64,000 nucleotides of DNA, taken from Dyella japonica DSM 16301. Its GTDB lineage: Bacteria; Pseudomonadota; Gammaproteobacteria; Xanthomonadales; Rhodanobacteraceae. Made by a program: the position numbers and the translations under genes. Positions 9,518-19,085 of the stretch are shown here, piece by piece (the first letter of the stretch is position 1; each line of letters starts with the position of its first letter). The stretch spans positions 1-64,000 of the forward strand of contig NZ_JPLA01000026.1 in the NCBI RefSeq assembly GCF_001010355.1. Direction: 5' to 3'. The notes under the pieces were generated by a model. That model saw only the letters and a list, made by a program, of their open reading frames with translations. It did not search any database and was not told the DNA's origin.

Positions 9518-12415
9518 ATGGATACGATCCGCATTCGCGGCGCGCGCACGCACAATCTCAAAAACATCGACCTCGATCTGCCGCGTGACAAGCTGATCGT
9601 CATCACCGGCCTGTCAGGGTCGGGCAAGTCGTCGCTGGCCTTCGACACCATCTATGCCGAGGGCCAGCGCCGCTACGTTGAATCGCTGTCGGCCTACGCC
9701 CGGCAATTTCTGTCGATGATGGAAAAACCGGACGTCGACCACATCGAGGGTCTGTCGCCGGCCATTTCCATCGAGCAGAAGTCCACCTCGCACAATCCGC
9801 GCTCCACCGTGGGCACGATTACCGAGGTCTACGACTACCTGCGCCTGCTGTATGCGCGCGTCGGCACGCCGCGCTGCCCGGACCATGGCATTCCGCTCGA
9901 GGCGCAGACCGTCAGCCAGATGGTCGACAGCACGCTCGCGCTGGATGGCGAAAAGCGCTTCATGCTGCTGGCGCCGGTGATCCGCGAGCGCAAGGGCGAG
10001 CACGTGCAGGTGTTCGATCAGCTGCGTGCGCAGGGTTTCGTGCGCGCGCGCGTCGACGGCACCGTCTACGACCTCGATGCCGTGCCGCCGCTGACGCTGC
10101 GCCAGAAGCACACCATCGAAGTGGTGATCGACCGCTTCCGTCCGCGCGACGACATCAAGCAGCGCCTGGCCGAATCGTTCGAAACCGCGCTGCGCCTGGG
10201 CGACGGCATCGCCATCGTGGTCGACATGGACGATGCGAAGGCGCCCGAGCAGTTGCTGTCCTCGCGCTACTCCTGCCCGGTGTGCGATTACTCGCTGCCC
10301 GAGCTCGAGCCGCGGCTGTTCTCGTTCAACTCGCCGGTCGGCGCCTGCCCGACCTGCGACGGTCTGGGCGTGACCCAGGTGTTCGATCCGGCCCGCGTGG
10401 TGGCGCATCCGGAGCTGTCGCTGGCCGGTGGCGCCGTGCGCGGCTGGGATCGCCGCAACGCGCATTATTTCCAGCTGATCCTGTCGCTGGCCGCGCATTA
10501 CGGCTTCGACGTGGACACGCCGTGGCGCAAGCTGTCAGCGGACGTCCAGAAGGCCATCCTGTACGGCAGTGGCAAGGACAAGATCGCCTTCAAGTACATC
10601 ACCGAGCGCGGTGGCCGGGTGACGCGCGAGCACGCGTTCGAAGGCATCATCCCGAACATGGATCGCCGCTATAAGGAAACCGAATCGCCGGCGGTGCGCG
10701 AGGAACTGGCCAAGTACATCAGCGACCGTCCCTGCCCCGACTGCGAAGGCCAGCGCCTGAATCGTTCGGCGCGCAACGTGTTCGTCGCCGACCACGCGCT
10801 GCCCTCGCTCACCTCGCGCTCAATCGACGACACGCTGGCTTTCTTCGAGAAGCTCACGCTCACCGGCTGGCGCGGCGAGATCGCGGTGAAGATCGTCAAG
10901 GAGATCCGCGAGCGCCTGACCTTCCTCAATGACGTGGGCCTCAACTACCTCACGCTGGATCGCCAGGCCGATTCGCTGTCGGGTGGCGAAGCGCAGCGTA
11001 TTCGTCTCGCTTCGCAGATCGGCGCCGGCCTGGTTGGCGTGATGTACGTGCTCGACGAGCCGTCGATCGGCCTGCACCAGCGCGACAACGAACGCCTGCT
11101 GGGCACGCTGACGCGCCTGCGCGACCTGGGCAATACGGTGATCGTGGTCGAGCATGACGAAGACGCCATCCGCATGGCCGATCACGTGCTCGATATCGGT
11201 CCCGGCGCCGGCGTGCATGGCGGCGAGATCGTGGCGCAGGGATCGTTCAAGGACATGCTCGCGTCGCCGCGCTCGGTCACCGGCCAGTTCCTGTCCGGCA
11301 AGCGCGGCATCCGCGTACCCGAGGAACGCCGCCAGCAGTTGGACGCCGATTCGTGGCTGCACCTCAAGGGCGCCAGCGGCAACAATCTGAAGAACGTCGA
11401 CCTGGCCATTCCCGCGGGCTTGTTTACCTGCGTCACCGGCGTGTCCGGCTCGGGCAAGTCGACCCTGATCAACGACACCTTGTTCCGCCTCGCCGCCAGC
11501 GAGCTCAATGGTTCGGGCGAGCAGGCTGCGCCGTACAAGTCGGTCGAAGGCCTGGAGCTGTTCGACAAGGTGGTGGACATCGACCAGTCGCCGATCGGAC
11601 GCACGCCGCGTTCGAACCCGGCCACCTATACCGGTCTGTTCACCCCGCTGCGCGAGCTGTTTGCGCAGGTGCCCGAAGCGCGCGCGCGCGGCTATACGCC
11701 GGGCCGCTTCAGCTTCAACGTGCGCGGCGGCCGCTGCGAAGCCTGCGAAGGCGACGGCATGATCAAGGTGGAGATGCACTTCCTGCCGGATGTGTACGTA
11801 CCCTGCGACGTCTGCCATGGCAAGCGCTACAACCGCGAAACGCTGGAAGTGCATTACAAGGGCCACACGATTGCCGACGTGCTTGACATGACGGTGGAAG
11901 ATGCGTTCAAGCTGTTCGAAAACGTGCCGACCATCGCACGCAAGCTCGAAACGCTGCGCGCGGTGGGCCTGGATTACATCAAGCTCGGCCAGAGCGCGAC
12001 CACGCTCTCGGGCGGCGAAGCGCAGCGCGTGAAGCTGTCCAAGGAATTGTCCAAGCGCGATACCGGCCGCACGCTGTACATCCTGGACGAGCCCACCACC
12101 GGCTTGCACTTCCACGACATCGAGCAGCTGCTCGACGTGCTGCACAAGCTGGTGGACCAGGGCAATACGGTGGTGGTGATCGAGCATAATCTCGATGTGA
12201 TCAAGACCGCCGACTGGCTGGTCGATCTCGGCCCGGAAGGCGGCGCCGGCGGTGGTCGCATCCTGGTCACCGGCACGCCGGAAACCGTGGCTGCCACAGC
12301 GGGCTCGCATACCGGACACTTCCTTGCCCCGCACCTGGACATGAAGCCCGCCAAGACGGCCAAGCTCCAGAGCAACGGCAAGAGCAAACCTGCACTACGG
12401 AAGAAGACTGCATGA
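9518..12415 (+). CDS. uvrA: Excinuclease ABC subunit A
   Basis: DNA damage sensor of nucleotide excision repair, 965 residues. It has two ABC ATPase modules: Walker [10 protein letters not shown] at 31-39 and GVSGSGKST at 641-649, each with an LSGGEAQR signature. Zinc ligands include CPVC at 253 with CPTC about 25 residues later, and CEAC at 740 with CDVC later. Translation begins [16 protein letters not shown]; the longer open frame upstream has no similarity to UvrA. A Lys-rich C-terminal tail ends the protein. The stop overlaps the start of the next gene by four bases. Confidence 0.98.
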   Translation: MDTIRIRGARTHNLKNIDLDLPRDKLIVITGLSGSGKSSLAFDTIYAEGQRRYVESLSAYARQFLSMMEKPDVDHIEGLSPAISIEQKSTSHNPRSTVGTITEVYDYLRLLYARVGTPRCPDHGIPLEAQTVSQMVDSTLALDGEKRFMLLAPVIRERKGEHVQVFDQLRAQGFVRARVDGTVYDLDAVPPLTLRQKHTIEVVIDRFRPRDDIKQRLAESFETALRLGDGIAIVVDMDDAKAPEQLLSSRYSCPVCDYSLPELEPRLFSFNSPVGACPTCDGLGVTQVFDPARVVAHPELSLAGGAVRGWDRRNAHYFQLILSLAAHYGFDVDTPWRKLSADVQKAILYGSGKDKIAFKYITERGGRVTREHAFEGIIPNMDRRYKETESPAVREELAKYISDRPCPDCEGQRLNRSARNVFVADHALPSLTSRSIDDTLAFFEKLTLTGWRGEIAVKIVKEIRERLTFLNDVGLNYLTLDRQADSLSGGEAQRIRLASQIGAGLVGVMYVLDEPSIGLHQRDNERLLGTLTRLRDLGNTVIVVEHDEDAIRMADHVLDIGPGAGVHGGEIVAQGSFKDMLASPRSVTGQFLSGKRGIRVPEERRQQLDADSWLHLKGASGNNLKNVDLAIPAGLFTCVTGVSGSGKSTLINDTLFRLAASELNGSGEQAAPYKSVEGLELFDKVVDIDQSPIGRTPRSNPATYTGLFTPLRELFAQVPEARARGYTPGRFSFNVRGGRCEACEGDGMIKVEMHFLPDVYVPCDVCHGKRYNRETLEVHYKGHTIADVLDMTVEDAFKLFENVPTIARKLETLRAVGLDYIKLGQSATTLSGGEAQRVKLSKELSKRDTGRTLYILDEPTTGLHFHDIEQLLDVLHKLVDQGNTVVVIEHNLDVIKTADWLVDLGPEGGAGGGRILVTGTPETVAATAGSHTGHFLAPHLDMKPAKTAKLQSNGKSKPALRKKTA

Positions 12416-12909
12416 GTTCCACCCACCCCGTGCCTGAGCAGCGCACGTGCGAGACCAAGACGCAGGAAAGCGCCCCAGTCGTGACGAATGCCCAGGCAAG
12501 CGAGGCGACGAACACCCCGCTGTTCGTCGCCCCGATCGGCGTACGCTGGCGTGATCTGGACGCGTTCAATCACGTCAACAACGCCAACTACCTCACCTAC
12601 CTGGAAGAGGCGCGTCTGCAGTGGCTGCAGCACGTGCCGGGCTGGTTCAACGAGCACTCGATGCCGGTGCTGGCAGCCAGTGAAGTCAACTATCGCCGCC
12701 CGATCGAATGGCCCGCGCAGTTGAACGTGCAGCTGTTCTGCGAGCGGCTGGGCAACAGCTCGATCACGCTGGCCCACCGCATCGTCGACGCTGGCGACGA
12801 TGCGCTCTACAGCGACGGCAAGGTCGTGCTGGTGTGGATGGACCCCACCACCGGCAAGCCGGTACCGCTGCCGCCATCGATCCGCGACGCCGCGCAAGCC
12901 GGCGCTTGA
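12412..12909 (+). CDS. Acyl-CoA thioesterase, hotdog (4HBT) family
   Basis: 165 residues. After a poorly conserved, polar N-terminal stretch of about 40 residues comes a single hotdog domain. It has the 4HBT signature [20 protein letters not shown], in which the Asp of DLDAF is the usual catalytic residue. The family hydrolyses acyl-CoA thioesters; substrate unknown. The ATG overlaps the uvrA TGA (ATGA), suggesting translational coupling. An internal GTG at 12481 could be an alternative start that removes most of the extra N-terminus. Confidence 0.85.
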   Translation: MSSTHPVPEQRTCETKTQESAPVVTNAQASEATNTPLFVAPIGVRWRDLDAFNHVNNANYLTYLEEARLQWLQHVPGWFNEHSMPVLAASEVNYRRPIEWPAQLNVQLFCERLGNSSITLAHRIVDAGDDALYSDGKVVLVWMDPTTGKPVPLPPSIRDAAQAGA

Positions 12910-12948
12910 ACGACCCGGCCGGCATTCGGGGTTAAGCCTACCGGCATC

Positions 12949-12978
12949 ACGGATGCCGCAGCTTCATGCGGCATCCGT
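12949..12978. repeat. Perfect 12-bp hairpin after thioesterase gene
   Basis: ACGGATGCCGCA and its exact complement enclose a 6-base loop. No T-run follows, so it is either a weak terminator for uvrA-thioesterase or a processing or protection hairpin ahead of the next gene. Confidence 0.6.
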
Positions 12979-13013
12979 ACTATCAGCGGCGACCACCCGA
13001 AAGGAGTTCGACC

Positions 13014-14480
13014 GTGATCCCTGTTCCGCTTCGCACCCTCGCCCTTGCCATCCTCGCCAGCACCAGCGCAGGCGCCCTCGCCGCGCCGGCGGCTACCTCG
13101 CTGACGCTCTACCGCAGCGATGACAATGCGCTGTACAGCGCGGGCGACAACGGCTCCGTGCCATCGGGCCACGCCGTGGCGCGCGAAACGCGCCAGCTTG
13201 AGCTCAAGGCCGGCACACAGGACCTCAGTCTCGACGGTCTGCCGCAATACGTCGACCCAGAATCCATTGCACTGAACGTCGACGGCGACGCCGCCAAGGT
13301 GCTGTCGCAACGTCTGCGCCTGGGCCAAGGCCAGTACGCCGCATTGGGCAGCCTGATCGGTCAGCCGGTCGATGTGTACGGCACGAATGGCGACATACAG
13401 GCCAGCGGCACACTGCTGCGCGCCGACGCCAGCGGCCTGATGGTGCGCGATACCTCCAGCGCCAACGAACGCATTGCGCTGGTCCACGAATACGGTGCGG
13501 TCAAGGCGCGCGGCGTCTTCCAGGTGGGCTCGGGCCTGCAACTGCGCGTGGACGCCAGCCGCGCAGCCAAGGCCAATGCGACGCTGAGTTATTCCACCTC
13601 CGGTCTGGGCTGGCGCGCCGCCTATGTCGGCACGCTGGCGCCGGGCGATGGCTGCAAGATGCAGTTCGAATCGCGCGCCAGCATCGCCAACCGCAGCGGT
13701 CGCGACTGGAACAACGTGCAGCTGATGCTGGTGGCCGGCGAGCCACAGCTGGCCCAGTCCTCGGGACCGCGTCCCATGATGTTCAACGCGCGCGCCAAGA
13801 CGGCCGATGCCGCGTTGCCCGAACAATCCACGCTGGCCGACTACCGCACGTACAGCTTGCCCGGCACGGTCGACCTGCCCGATGGCAGCGTGAGCCAGGT
13901 ACCGCTGTACGACACGCGGACCATCGCCTGCGAACGCACCTCGCTGTTTGAAACGGGGACCGGCTGGGTGCCGCCGCAGCCCATGATCGGCCAGGATGCC
14001 TTCACCAGCGGCGGCCCTGAAGGCATTTCCAGCACGCTGCAATTTCGCGCGTTCGACAGCATCCCGGCTGGCAACCTGCGCGTGCTTTCGCTGGACCGCA
14101 ACGGCACGCCGCAACTGATCGGCAGCGGTCGCGTCAACGACACGCCCAAGGGCAGTGACGCGCATATCACGCTGGGTATGGCGTTCGATCTGCGCGCCAG
14201 CCGCGAACGCACCGCCTTCACCGTGGACAAGAACGGCCATCGCCTGGACGAGGCCTTCCGCATCACGCTCACCAATGCCAGCGACACGCCGCGCGTGATC
14301 ACCGTGCGCGAGCATCCCCAGCGCTGGCGCCAGTGGACGCTCGCCTCCTCCAGCATCAAACCGAGTGCGCAGACCACCGACACACTGGAGTTCAAGGTGC
14401 CGGTGCCGGCCAACGGCAAGGCCACGCTCGATTACGCGGTGCGCTATCAGTGGACGGCGGACGATCATCCGCAAGGATGA
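13014..14480 (+). CDS. Exported DUF4139 protein (GTG start)
   Basis: 488 residues, function unknown. A signal peptide (PLRTLALAILASTSAGALAA) predicts secretion or periplasmic location. The rest is beta-rich and contains the DUF4139 type C-terminus, for example TVREHPQRWRQWTL and a closing LDYAVRYQW. I chose the GTG at 13014 because a strong AAAGGAG stands eight bases before it and the signal peptide begins there; the ATG at 12966 lies inside a hairpin. It is followed by GAGTGAG repeats. Confidence 0.8.
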   Translation: MIPVPLRTLALAILASTSAGALAAPAATSLTLYRSDDNALYSAGDNGSVPSGHAVARETRQLELKAGTQDLSLDGLPQYVDPESIALNVDGDAAKVLSQRLRLGQGQYAALGSLIGQPVDVYGTNGDIQASGTLLRADASGLMVRDTSSANERIALVHEYGAVKARGVFQVGSGLQLRVDASRAAKANATLSYSTSGLGWRAAYVGTLAPGDGCKMQFESRASIANRSGRDWNNVQLMLVAGEPQLAQSSGPRPMMFNARAKTADAALPEQSTLADYRTYSLPGTVDLPDGSVSQVPLYDTRTIACERTSLFETGTGWVPPQPMIGQDAFTSGGPEGISSTLQFRAFDSIPAGNLRVLSLDRNGTPQLIGSGRVNDTPKGSDAHITLGMAFDLRASRERTAFTVDKNGHRLDEAFRITLTNASDTPRVITVREHPQRWRQWTLASSSIKPSAQTTDTLEFKVPVPANGKATLDYAVRYQWTADDHPQG

Positions 14481-14582
14481 GGAGTGAGTGGAGAGGAGTG
14501 AGAGGCGAGGAGTGAGTGGAGAGGAGTGAGCGGCGGGAGAAGGCAGCGGCGCGCTGTCTTTGCTAATCTCGTCTCTCACTCC
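14481..14582. repeat. GAGTGAG repeat cluster A
   Basis: A 22-bp unit GGAGTGAGTGGAGAGGAGTG+AG occurs twice exactly (14481-14502 and 14509-14530), 28 bases apart. A complementary CTCTCACTCC follows at about 14573-14582, so the cluster can fold back on itself. It relates to the larger cluster at 18896-19085. It begins right after the DUF4139 stop codon. Confidence 0.75.
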
Positions 14583-14605
14583 TGCCAACTCATCCGGCCA
14601 CTGCC

Positions 14606-15361
14606 ATGCTCAACCTGATCACGCACGACGCCATCATCGAAATCAACCTGGCGCGTCCGCCGGTGAACGCGCTCAATGTGGACTTGCTGCGCGCGTTACG
14701 CGATGCGGTGGACAACGCGGTAGCCAGCGGTGCGCGTGGCATCGTGCTGTCCGGCCAGCCCGGCATGTACTCGGCCGGCGTGGATGTACCTTCGCTGCTG
14801 GGGCGCGATCGCGACGGCGTGCGTGATTTCTGGCGCGAGTTTTTCCAGACCGCCTCGACCCTGGCGATGTCGCCGATTCCCATCGTGGCGGCCATCACCG
14901 GCCACAGTCCGGCCGGTGGCGCCGTGCTGTCGTTGTTCTGCGATTACCGCGTGATGGCCGAAGGCCCGTTCAAGATCGGCCTCAACGAAGTGCAGGTCGG
15001 CCTGGTGGTGCCGGAAAGCATCCAGATGGCGCTGCGTCGCATCGTCGGCGCCTATCGTGCCGAACGCCTGATGGTGGCGGGCGCCATGATCGAATCCGGC
15101 GAGGCGCTGGCGGTCGGCCTGGTCGACGAACTCACCAACGTCGAACAAGTGGTGACGCGCGCCGTGGTGTGGATGCAGGGCATGCTCGCGCTGCCTTCCA
15201 ACGCGATGCTCAAGACGCGTGCGATTGCGCGTGCCGACCTGACCGCCATCTGGGCGCATCCGGAAGCGTTGCCGATGGATGGCTTCCTCGATGCGTATTT
15301 CCATCCGGAAACGCAGGCGGTGTTGGAAAAGCTGGTCGCGCGACTGAAGAAGAAAGATTGA
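14606..15361 (+). CDS. Crotonase-family enoyl-CoA isomerase-like protein
   Basis: 251 residues with the crotonase fold. The oxyanion-hole regions are GMYSAGVDV and GHSPAGGAV. In contrast to true hydratases, the first catalytic Glu (GGGxE) is missing (GGAVL), while the second is kept in GLNEVQVGL. This pattern matches delta3,delta2-enoyl-CoA isomerases of the ECI1 type, which move double bonds in unsaturated fatty acyl-CoA during beta-oxidation. Assignment as isomerase rather than hydratase is inferred from this residue pattern. It stands alone between repeats, convergent with sseA. Confidence 0.85.
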   Translation: MLNLITHDAIIEINLARPPVNALNVDLLRALRDAVDNAVASGARGIVLSGQPGMYSAGVDVPSLLGRDRDGVRDFWREFFQTASTLAMSPIPIVAAITGHSPAGGAVLSLFCDYRVMAEGPFKIGLNEVQVGLVVPESIQMALRRIVGAYRAERLMVAGAMIESGEALAVGLVDELTNVEQVVTRAVVWMQGMLALPSNAMLKTRAIARADLTAIWAHPEALPMDGFLDAYFHPETQAVLEKLVARLKKKD

Positions 15362-15365
15362 CCTT

Positions 15366-15432
15366 GTAGGAGCGCACCCTGTGCGCGACCCGGCGCCCTG
15401 CGGCGCCGTTCGCGCGCAGGGTGCGCTCCTAC
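15366..15432. repeat. REP-like palindrome, copy 3
   Basis: GTAGGAGCGCACCCTGTGCG on the left and CGCAGGGTGCGCTCCTAC on the right surround a shorter GC-rich centre (ggcgcc...ggcgcc). It lies between the convergent isomerase and sulfurtransferase genes. An A-run follows, which on the minus strand would read as T-run before the palindrome. Confidence 0.9.
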
Positions 15433-15446
15433 AAAAAAAGAGACGC

Positions 15447-16328
15447 TCAGCCGGGCTCGGCGCCCTTGGCCACCGGCCGACTCGCATCGCTCACCCAGCC
15501 GCTCCACGACGGCGCGTAAAGACGCGAACCGGTGAGTCCTGCATGCTCCATCGCAAGCAGGTTGTGGCATGCCGTGACGCCCGAGCCACACATATGCACC
15601 ACATCGCTGGGCGCATGCGCGCCGAGCAGTGCCTGGAACTCCGCGCGAAGTTCATCGGCCGGCTTGAAGCGGCCATCTTCCCGCAGATTTTCCGAGAAAG
15701 GCCGATTGAGCGCGCCGGGCACATGGCCGCCTACCGGATCGATGGGCTCGACTTCGCCGCGATAACGCGCAGCGGCACGCGCATCGATCAGTACCCGCTG
15801 CGCATCGTTGCGCAGCGTGGCGTGATCGACGAGGTATTGCTCAGCATCGAAATAAACGCTTGCCGGCCGCGGCTCGCGAACGACATCACCCGATTCGACC
15901 GGCAGGCCTGCGGCCACCCAGGCCTGGAAACCGCCATCGAGCACGGCCACATCGCGGATGCCGGACAGACGCAACAGCCACCACAGCCGGGCGGCAGCCA
16001 GCGAACCGTTCGCGGCGTCGTAGCACACGATCTGCATGCCCTCGCGCCAGCCCCAGCGCGACAGGGATTCGGAGAACGCGGTATCGAGTGGCAACGGATG
16101 CCGCCCCAAACCCAGCGACTTGCGCGAGAGATCGGACAGATCGCTGTCGAGGCTGGCATAAACCGCGCCAGGGATGTGCCCTTCGCGATAGTCACGCTCG
16201 CCCTTGCCGACATCGCGTTCGCCGCTGCCGGGCGCCATCAGGTCGAAACGGCAATCGACGATCAGCACATCGGCCGGAGCGAGCGCCGCCAGTTCCTTGA
16301 CGTCGATCAAGGTGGTCTTGAGCGTCAT
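15447..16328 (-). CDS. sseA: 3-mercaptopyruvate/thiosulfate sulfurtransferase
   Basis: 293 residues with two rhodanese domains. The N-terminal one is inactive; the C-terminal one carries the active-site loop CGSGVTA with the persulfide Cys at 247. The CGSGVT loop is the form typical of 3-mercaptopyruvate sulfurtransferase rather than thiosulfate rhodanese, so SseA is the better name. The start overlaps the end of the Nudix gene by four bases, so DUF1289-Nudix-sseA form one leftward operon. Confidence 0.9.
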   Translation of the reverse strand: MTLKTTLIDVKELAALAPADVLIVDCRFDLMAPGSGERDVGKGERDYREGHIPGAVYASLDSDLSDLSRKSLGLGRHPLPLDTAFSESLSRWGWREGMQIVCYDAANGSLAAARLWWLLRLSGIRDVAVLDGGFQAWVAAGLPVESGDVVREPRPASVYFDAEQYLVDHATLRNDAQRVLIDARAAARYRGEVEPIDPVGGHVPGALNRPFSENLREDGRFKPADELRAEFQALLGAHAPSDVVHMCGSGVTACHNLLAMEHAGLTGSRLYAPSWSGWVSDASRPVAKGAEPG

Positions 16329-16927
16329 ACGCGTCCCATCCTCTGCAGGAGGTTGAACACCATGGCGGCGGTGGCACCCCAGATGCGGTGGCCGCCATGC
16401 ACGAATTCCACCATGTCGCGACGATGGCCGCGGAAATCCATGGTGTAGCGCTTGAGATTGCGCGGTTCAAGAAAGAACGACAGCGGCACTTCGAACACCT
16501 CAGCCACTTCCGCCGGCGCGGGATAGAGGCGCGCCTCGCCGTCGATGCGCGCGACCACCGGCGTGACGCTGTAACCGCTGATGGTTTCGAAGCGATCGAG
16601 AAAGCCCAGCGGTGTCACCAGGCGGCGTTCGAGGCCAATCTCTTCTTCGCTTTCGCGCAAGGCGGTGGCGATCGCGTCCGCATCGCCCGGGTCGGTACGA
16701 CCGCCGGGAAACGCCACCTGTCCTGCATGGTCCTGCAGATGATCGGTGCGCACCGTCAACACCAGTCGCGGTTGCACACCCTCGCGTACGCCCACCAATA
16801 CAGCGGCCGGCCGACGCGGCGTATCGCCGATCAACTGGACCATGTCCGAATGATTCCAACCCCGCCCCGTCGGCGGTGACGACAAAGGCAAGACTGCGTG
16901 ACTCAGGTCGGTCAGCAGCTCACCCAT
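16325..16927 (-). CDS. Nudix hydrolase, CoA pyrophosphatase type
   Basis: 200 residues. The Nudix box reads GGRTDPGDADAIATALRE followed by SEEEIGL. The usual first Glu is Asp here, as in E. coli NudL. The flanking LTVRTDHLQDHAGQVAFPGG motif is typical of the UPF0035 CoA-diphosphatase subgroup, which splits CoA and derivatives into 4'-phosphopantetheine products and adenosine 3',5'-bisphosphate. The ATG overlaps the DUF1289 stop (TGATG) and the end overlaps sseA. Substrate is inferred from the family. Confidence 0.88.
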   Translation of the reverse strand: MGELLTDLSHAVLPLSSPPTGRGWNHSDMVQLIGDTPRRPAAVLVGVREGVQPRLVLTVRTDHLQDHAGQVAFPGGRTDPGDADAIATALRESEEEIGLERRLVTPLGFLDRFETISGYSVTPVVARIDGEARLYPAPAEVAEVFEVPLSFFLEPRNLKRYTMDFRGHRRDMVEFVHGGHRIWGATAAMVFNLLQRMGRV

Positions 16928-17124
16928 CACGGTCGTTTCCGGGGAGGCAGCACGTCGCGCATGTAGCGCAGCCGTTCCTGGTCATCCATGGCCCGCCATC
17001 CGGCGATTTCCGTGCCCGTGCGCAGGCAGCCGATGCAATAGCCGCGCTCGTCCAGCCGGCAGATGCCGATGCAAGGACTGAGGGGATTGCCGGAAGGACC
17101 AGGAGAGCCGTCTGCCGCTGTCAT
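16927..17124 (-). CDS. DUF1289 small cysteine protein
   Basis: 65 residues. The sequence PLSPCIGICRLDERGYCIGCLRT contains four cysteines in the DUF1289 pattern, which suggests a metal-binding knuckle. It is followed by GWRAMDDQERLRYM, also typical of the family. Function unknown. It is first in the operon with the Nudix and sulfurtransferase genes and is often found beside Nudix genes. Confidence 0.88.
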   Translation of the reverse strand: MTAADGSPGPSGNPLSPCIGICRLDERGYCIGCLRTGTEIAGWRAMDDQERLRYMRDVLPPRKRP

Positions 17125-17241
17125 GCTGCGAGGAAGTATCGGCGCGGCACGGAGCGTGCCAGCGAAGCGGCCATTCTATCGCATGGGGCGCAAGCCGTCA
17201 TTCGAACGCTGCCAAGGGCGGCAGCGTTCAAGCCGATGTCA

Positions 17242-17955
17242 TTACTTGATCTCGAGCAGCTCGATTTCGAACACCAGCGCCTCGTTGGGACCGATGCGCG
17301 GCGGATCGCCCTTGATGCCGTACGCCATGGCAGGCGGCACGGTGACCTTCCACAGGTCGCCCACGTGCATGCGCTGGATCACTTCCTGCCAACCCGGGAT
17401 CACCTTGTTGTTCACCACGAAACTCACTGGCGAACCATGTGCCCATGAGCTGTCGAACTCGGTGCCGTCGATCAGCATGGCGCGGAAATTCACCGTGACC
17501 ACCGAGCCTTCCGGTACCGGCCTGGTGCCGGTGCCCTGTTTGACCACTTCGTACTGGATGCCCGACGGCAGCTGGATCACGCCCGGCTTGCTGCGGTTGC
17601 GCTCCATGTAGTCGGCGCTCTTGCGCGCATTGGTTTCGGCCACGCGCTTGAATTGCGCCAGCGCCTGGCTGTGCATCTGCTCGTCGAGTTCGCGCAGCTG
17701 GTCGTGCATGTCGCGCATCGACACGGTGGGATGCTTCTTGGCGTAGGCATCCTGGATCGCGCGCAACAGCGTGGGGATATCCACGTCCGGTTCGCCGTTG
17801 GCGAACTGGCTGCCGATCTGGAAACCGATGGCGTAGGACAGCTTGGTCTTGTCCAGCTTGACCTGCGACTGATCCTGCGGGGCGCTACTGACCTGGGCAT
17901 GCGCCAGACCACCCCAACACAGGATGCCCAGAGCTAGCCAACGCAGTTGTGCCAT
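17242..17955 (-). CDS. Periplasmic FKBP-type peptidyl-prolyl isomerase, Mip-like
   Basis: 237 residues. A signal peptide (MAQLRWLALGILCWGGLAHA) is followed by the helical FKBP_N dimerisation region (about 30-125, with LSYAIGFQIGSQFANG). The FKBP catalytic domain follows (about 130-235; motifs GTEFDSSW, VIPGWQEV and AMAYG). Such proteins help fold exported proteins. The frame is open further upstream, but GGAGGAA just before 17955 and the signal peptide set the start. It is transcribed leftwards, alone, divergent from the hydratase gene. Confidence 0.92.
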   Translation of the reverse strand: MAQLRWLALGILCWGGLAHAQVSSAPQDQSQVKLDKTKLSYAIGFQIGSQFANGEPDVDIPTLLRAIQDAYAKKHPTVSMRDMHDQLRELDEQMHSQALAQFKRVAETNARKSADYMERNRSKPGVIQLPSGIQYEVVKQGTGTRPVPEGSVVTVNFRAMLIDGTEFDSSWAHGSPVSFVVNNKVIPGWQEVIQRMHVGDLWKVTVPPAMAYGIKGDPPRIGPNEALVFEIELLEIK

Positions 17956-18108
17956 GCCTTCCTCCATTGCGGCTGCAACCTGGCCATCGTAAGCGGTCCG
18001 GGCGAATCGTGCAGCGATGCCGGTCGATCCGGCGTCTGTGCCTTCGAACGCCGGGGGCGGCAAAGGTTCCCGCTGCTACCATGGCGCTTTTTCCGCCGGA
18101 GTCGAATC

Positions 18109-18891
18109 ATGGCCTATCGCAACCTGGAAATCGCCAACCGCGGCGCGGTGCGCACCATCACCGTCAATCGCCCGGACAAGCTCAATGCGCTCAACCGGGA
18201 GACGCTCAACGAGCTGACGCTGGCCTTCACCCAGGCCGCCCAGGACGATGCGGTGCGGGTGATGGTGTTGGCGGGTGCGGGGGAAAAGGCCTTCGTGGCC
18301 GGTGCGGACATTGCCGAGATGAATGGCTATACGCCCGTCCAGGCGCAGGGTTTCTCACGCACCGGGCAGCGCCTGATGAGCCTGGTCGAGCGCCTGGGCA
18401 AGCCGGTGATCGCACGCATCCAGGGCTTTGCCCTCGGCGGCGGGATGGAACTAGCCATGTGCTGCCACCTGCGCGTGGCCAGCGAGAAGGCAAAGTTTGG
18501 CCAGCCCGAGATCAACCTGGGCCTGATCCCCGGCTTTGGCGGCACCCAGCGCCTGCTGCGCCTGGCCGGCCGTGGCGCCGCGCTGGAGCTGTGCCTGCTG
18601 GGCGCCACCATCAACGCCCAGCGCGCCTACGAGCTGGGCGTGGTGACCCGCGTGGTCGCACCCGAGGCGCTGGATGAAACCGTCAATGCGATGGCTGACC
18701 AACTGGCCGCCGCCGCGCCTCTGGCCGCCGCCGGCATCCTGGACGCCGTGCTGCAGGGTGGCGAAACGAGTATCGATCAGGGCCTGGAGTTTGAAACGCA
18801 GGCGTTCGCGCTGGCGTTTGCTACCGAAGACATGCGCGAAGGCACCACGGCGTTTCTGGAAAAGCGTAAAGCGGAGTTCAAAGGGCGGTGA
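18109..18891 (+). CDS. Enoyl-CoA hydratase
   Basis: 260 residues of the crotonase family. Both catalytic glutamates are present: GGGMELAM and GQPEINLGLIPGFGG. The oxyanion-hole motif is KAFVAGADIAEM. It therefore should hydrate trans-2-enoyl-CoA in beta-oxidation or a related pathway. ATG at 18109 is preceded by CCGGAG. Upstream in-frame sequence up to 17947 overlaps the FKBP start and is not part of it. Compare the isomerase-like paralog at 14606, which lacks the first Glu. Confidence 0.92.
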   Translation: MAYRNLEIANRGAVRTITVNRPDKLNALNRETLNELTLAFTQAAQDDAVRVMVLAGAGEKAFVAGADIAEMNGYTPVQAQGFSRTGQRLMSLVERLGKPVIARIQGFALGGGMELAMCCHLRVASEKAKFGQPEINLGLIPGFGGTQRLLRLAGRGAALELCLLGATINAQRAYELGVVTRVVAPEALDETVNAMADQLAAAAPLAAAGILDAVLQGGETSIDQGLEFETQAFALAFATEDMREGTTAFLEKRKAEFKGR

Positions 18892-18895
18892 AGGG

Positions 18896-19085
18896 CAGAA
18901 GTGAGTGAAGAGGAGTGAGAAGTGAGAGAAAGCGCGCTCCGCACCCGCTCTCTCTCACTTCTCACTCCTCCATCTTCACTCCTCGCCCTTAGCAGAGGAG
19001 GAGTGAGTGAAGGGGAGTGAGAAGTGAGAGAAGGCGGCGTTTCGCTCTCTCTCACTTCTCACTCCTCCATCTTCACTCCTCGCCC
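18896..19085. repeat. GAGTGAG repeat cluster B, two tandem hairpins
   Basis: Two imperfect palindromes of about 90 bp stand in tandem. Each has a left arm like GAGTGAGAAGTGAGAG and a right arm CTCTCACTTCTCACTC followed by CTCCATCTTCACTCC and TCGCCCT. Copy 1 spans about 18900-18989 and copy 2 about 18998-19085. They fill the gap between convergent enoyl-CoA hydratase and DUF1684 genes and could act as terminators for both. The same words occur in cluster A at 14481. Confidence 0.8.

Noticed and set aside
10820..12334. 504-codon open frame opposite uvrA
   Set aside because: Complement of UvrA coding sequence; no recognisable motif.
12807..14588. 593-codon open frame opposite the DUF4139 gene
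   Set aside because: The plus strand has a signal peptide and strong ribosome site; the minus frame has neither.
14481..19085. GAGTGAG clusters as a CRISPR array
   Set aside because: Repeats are variable, palindromic and without regular unique spacers; no cas genes.
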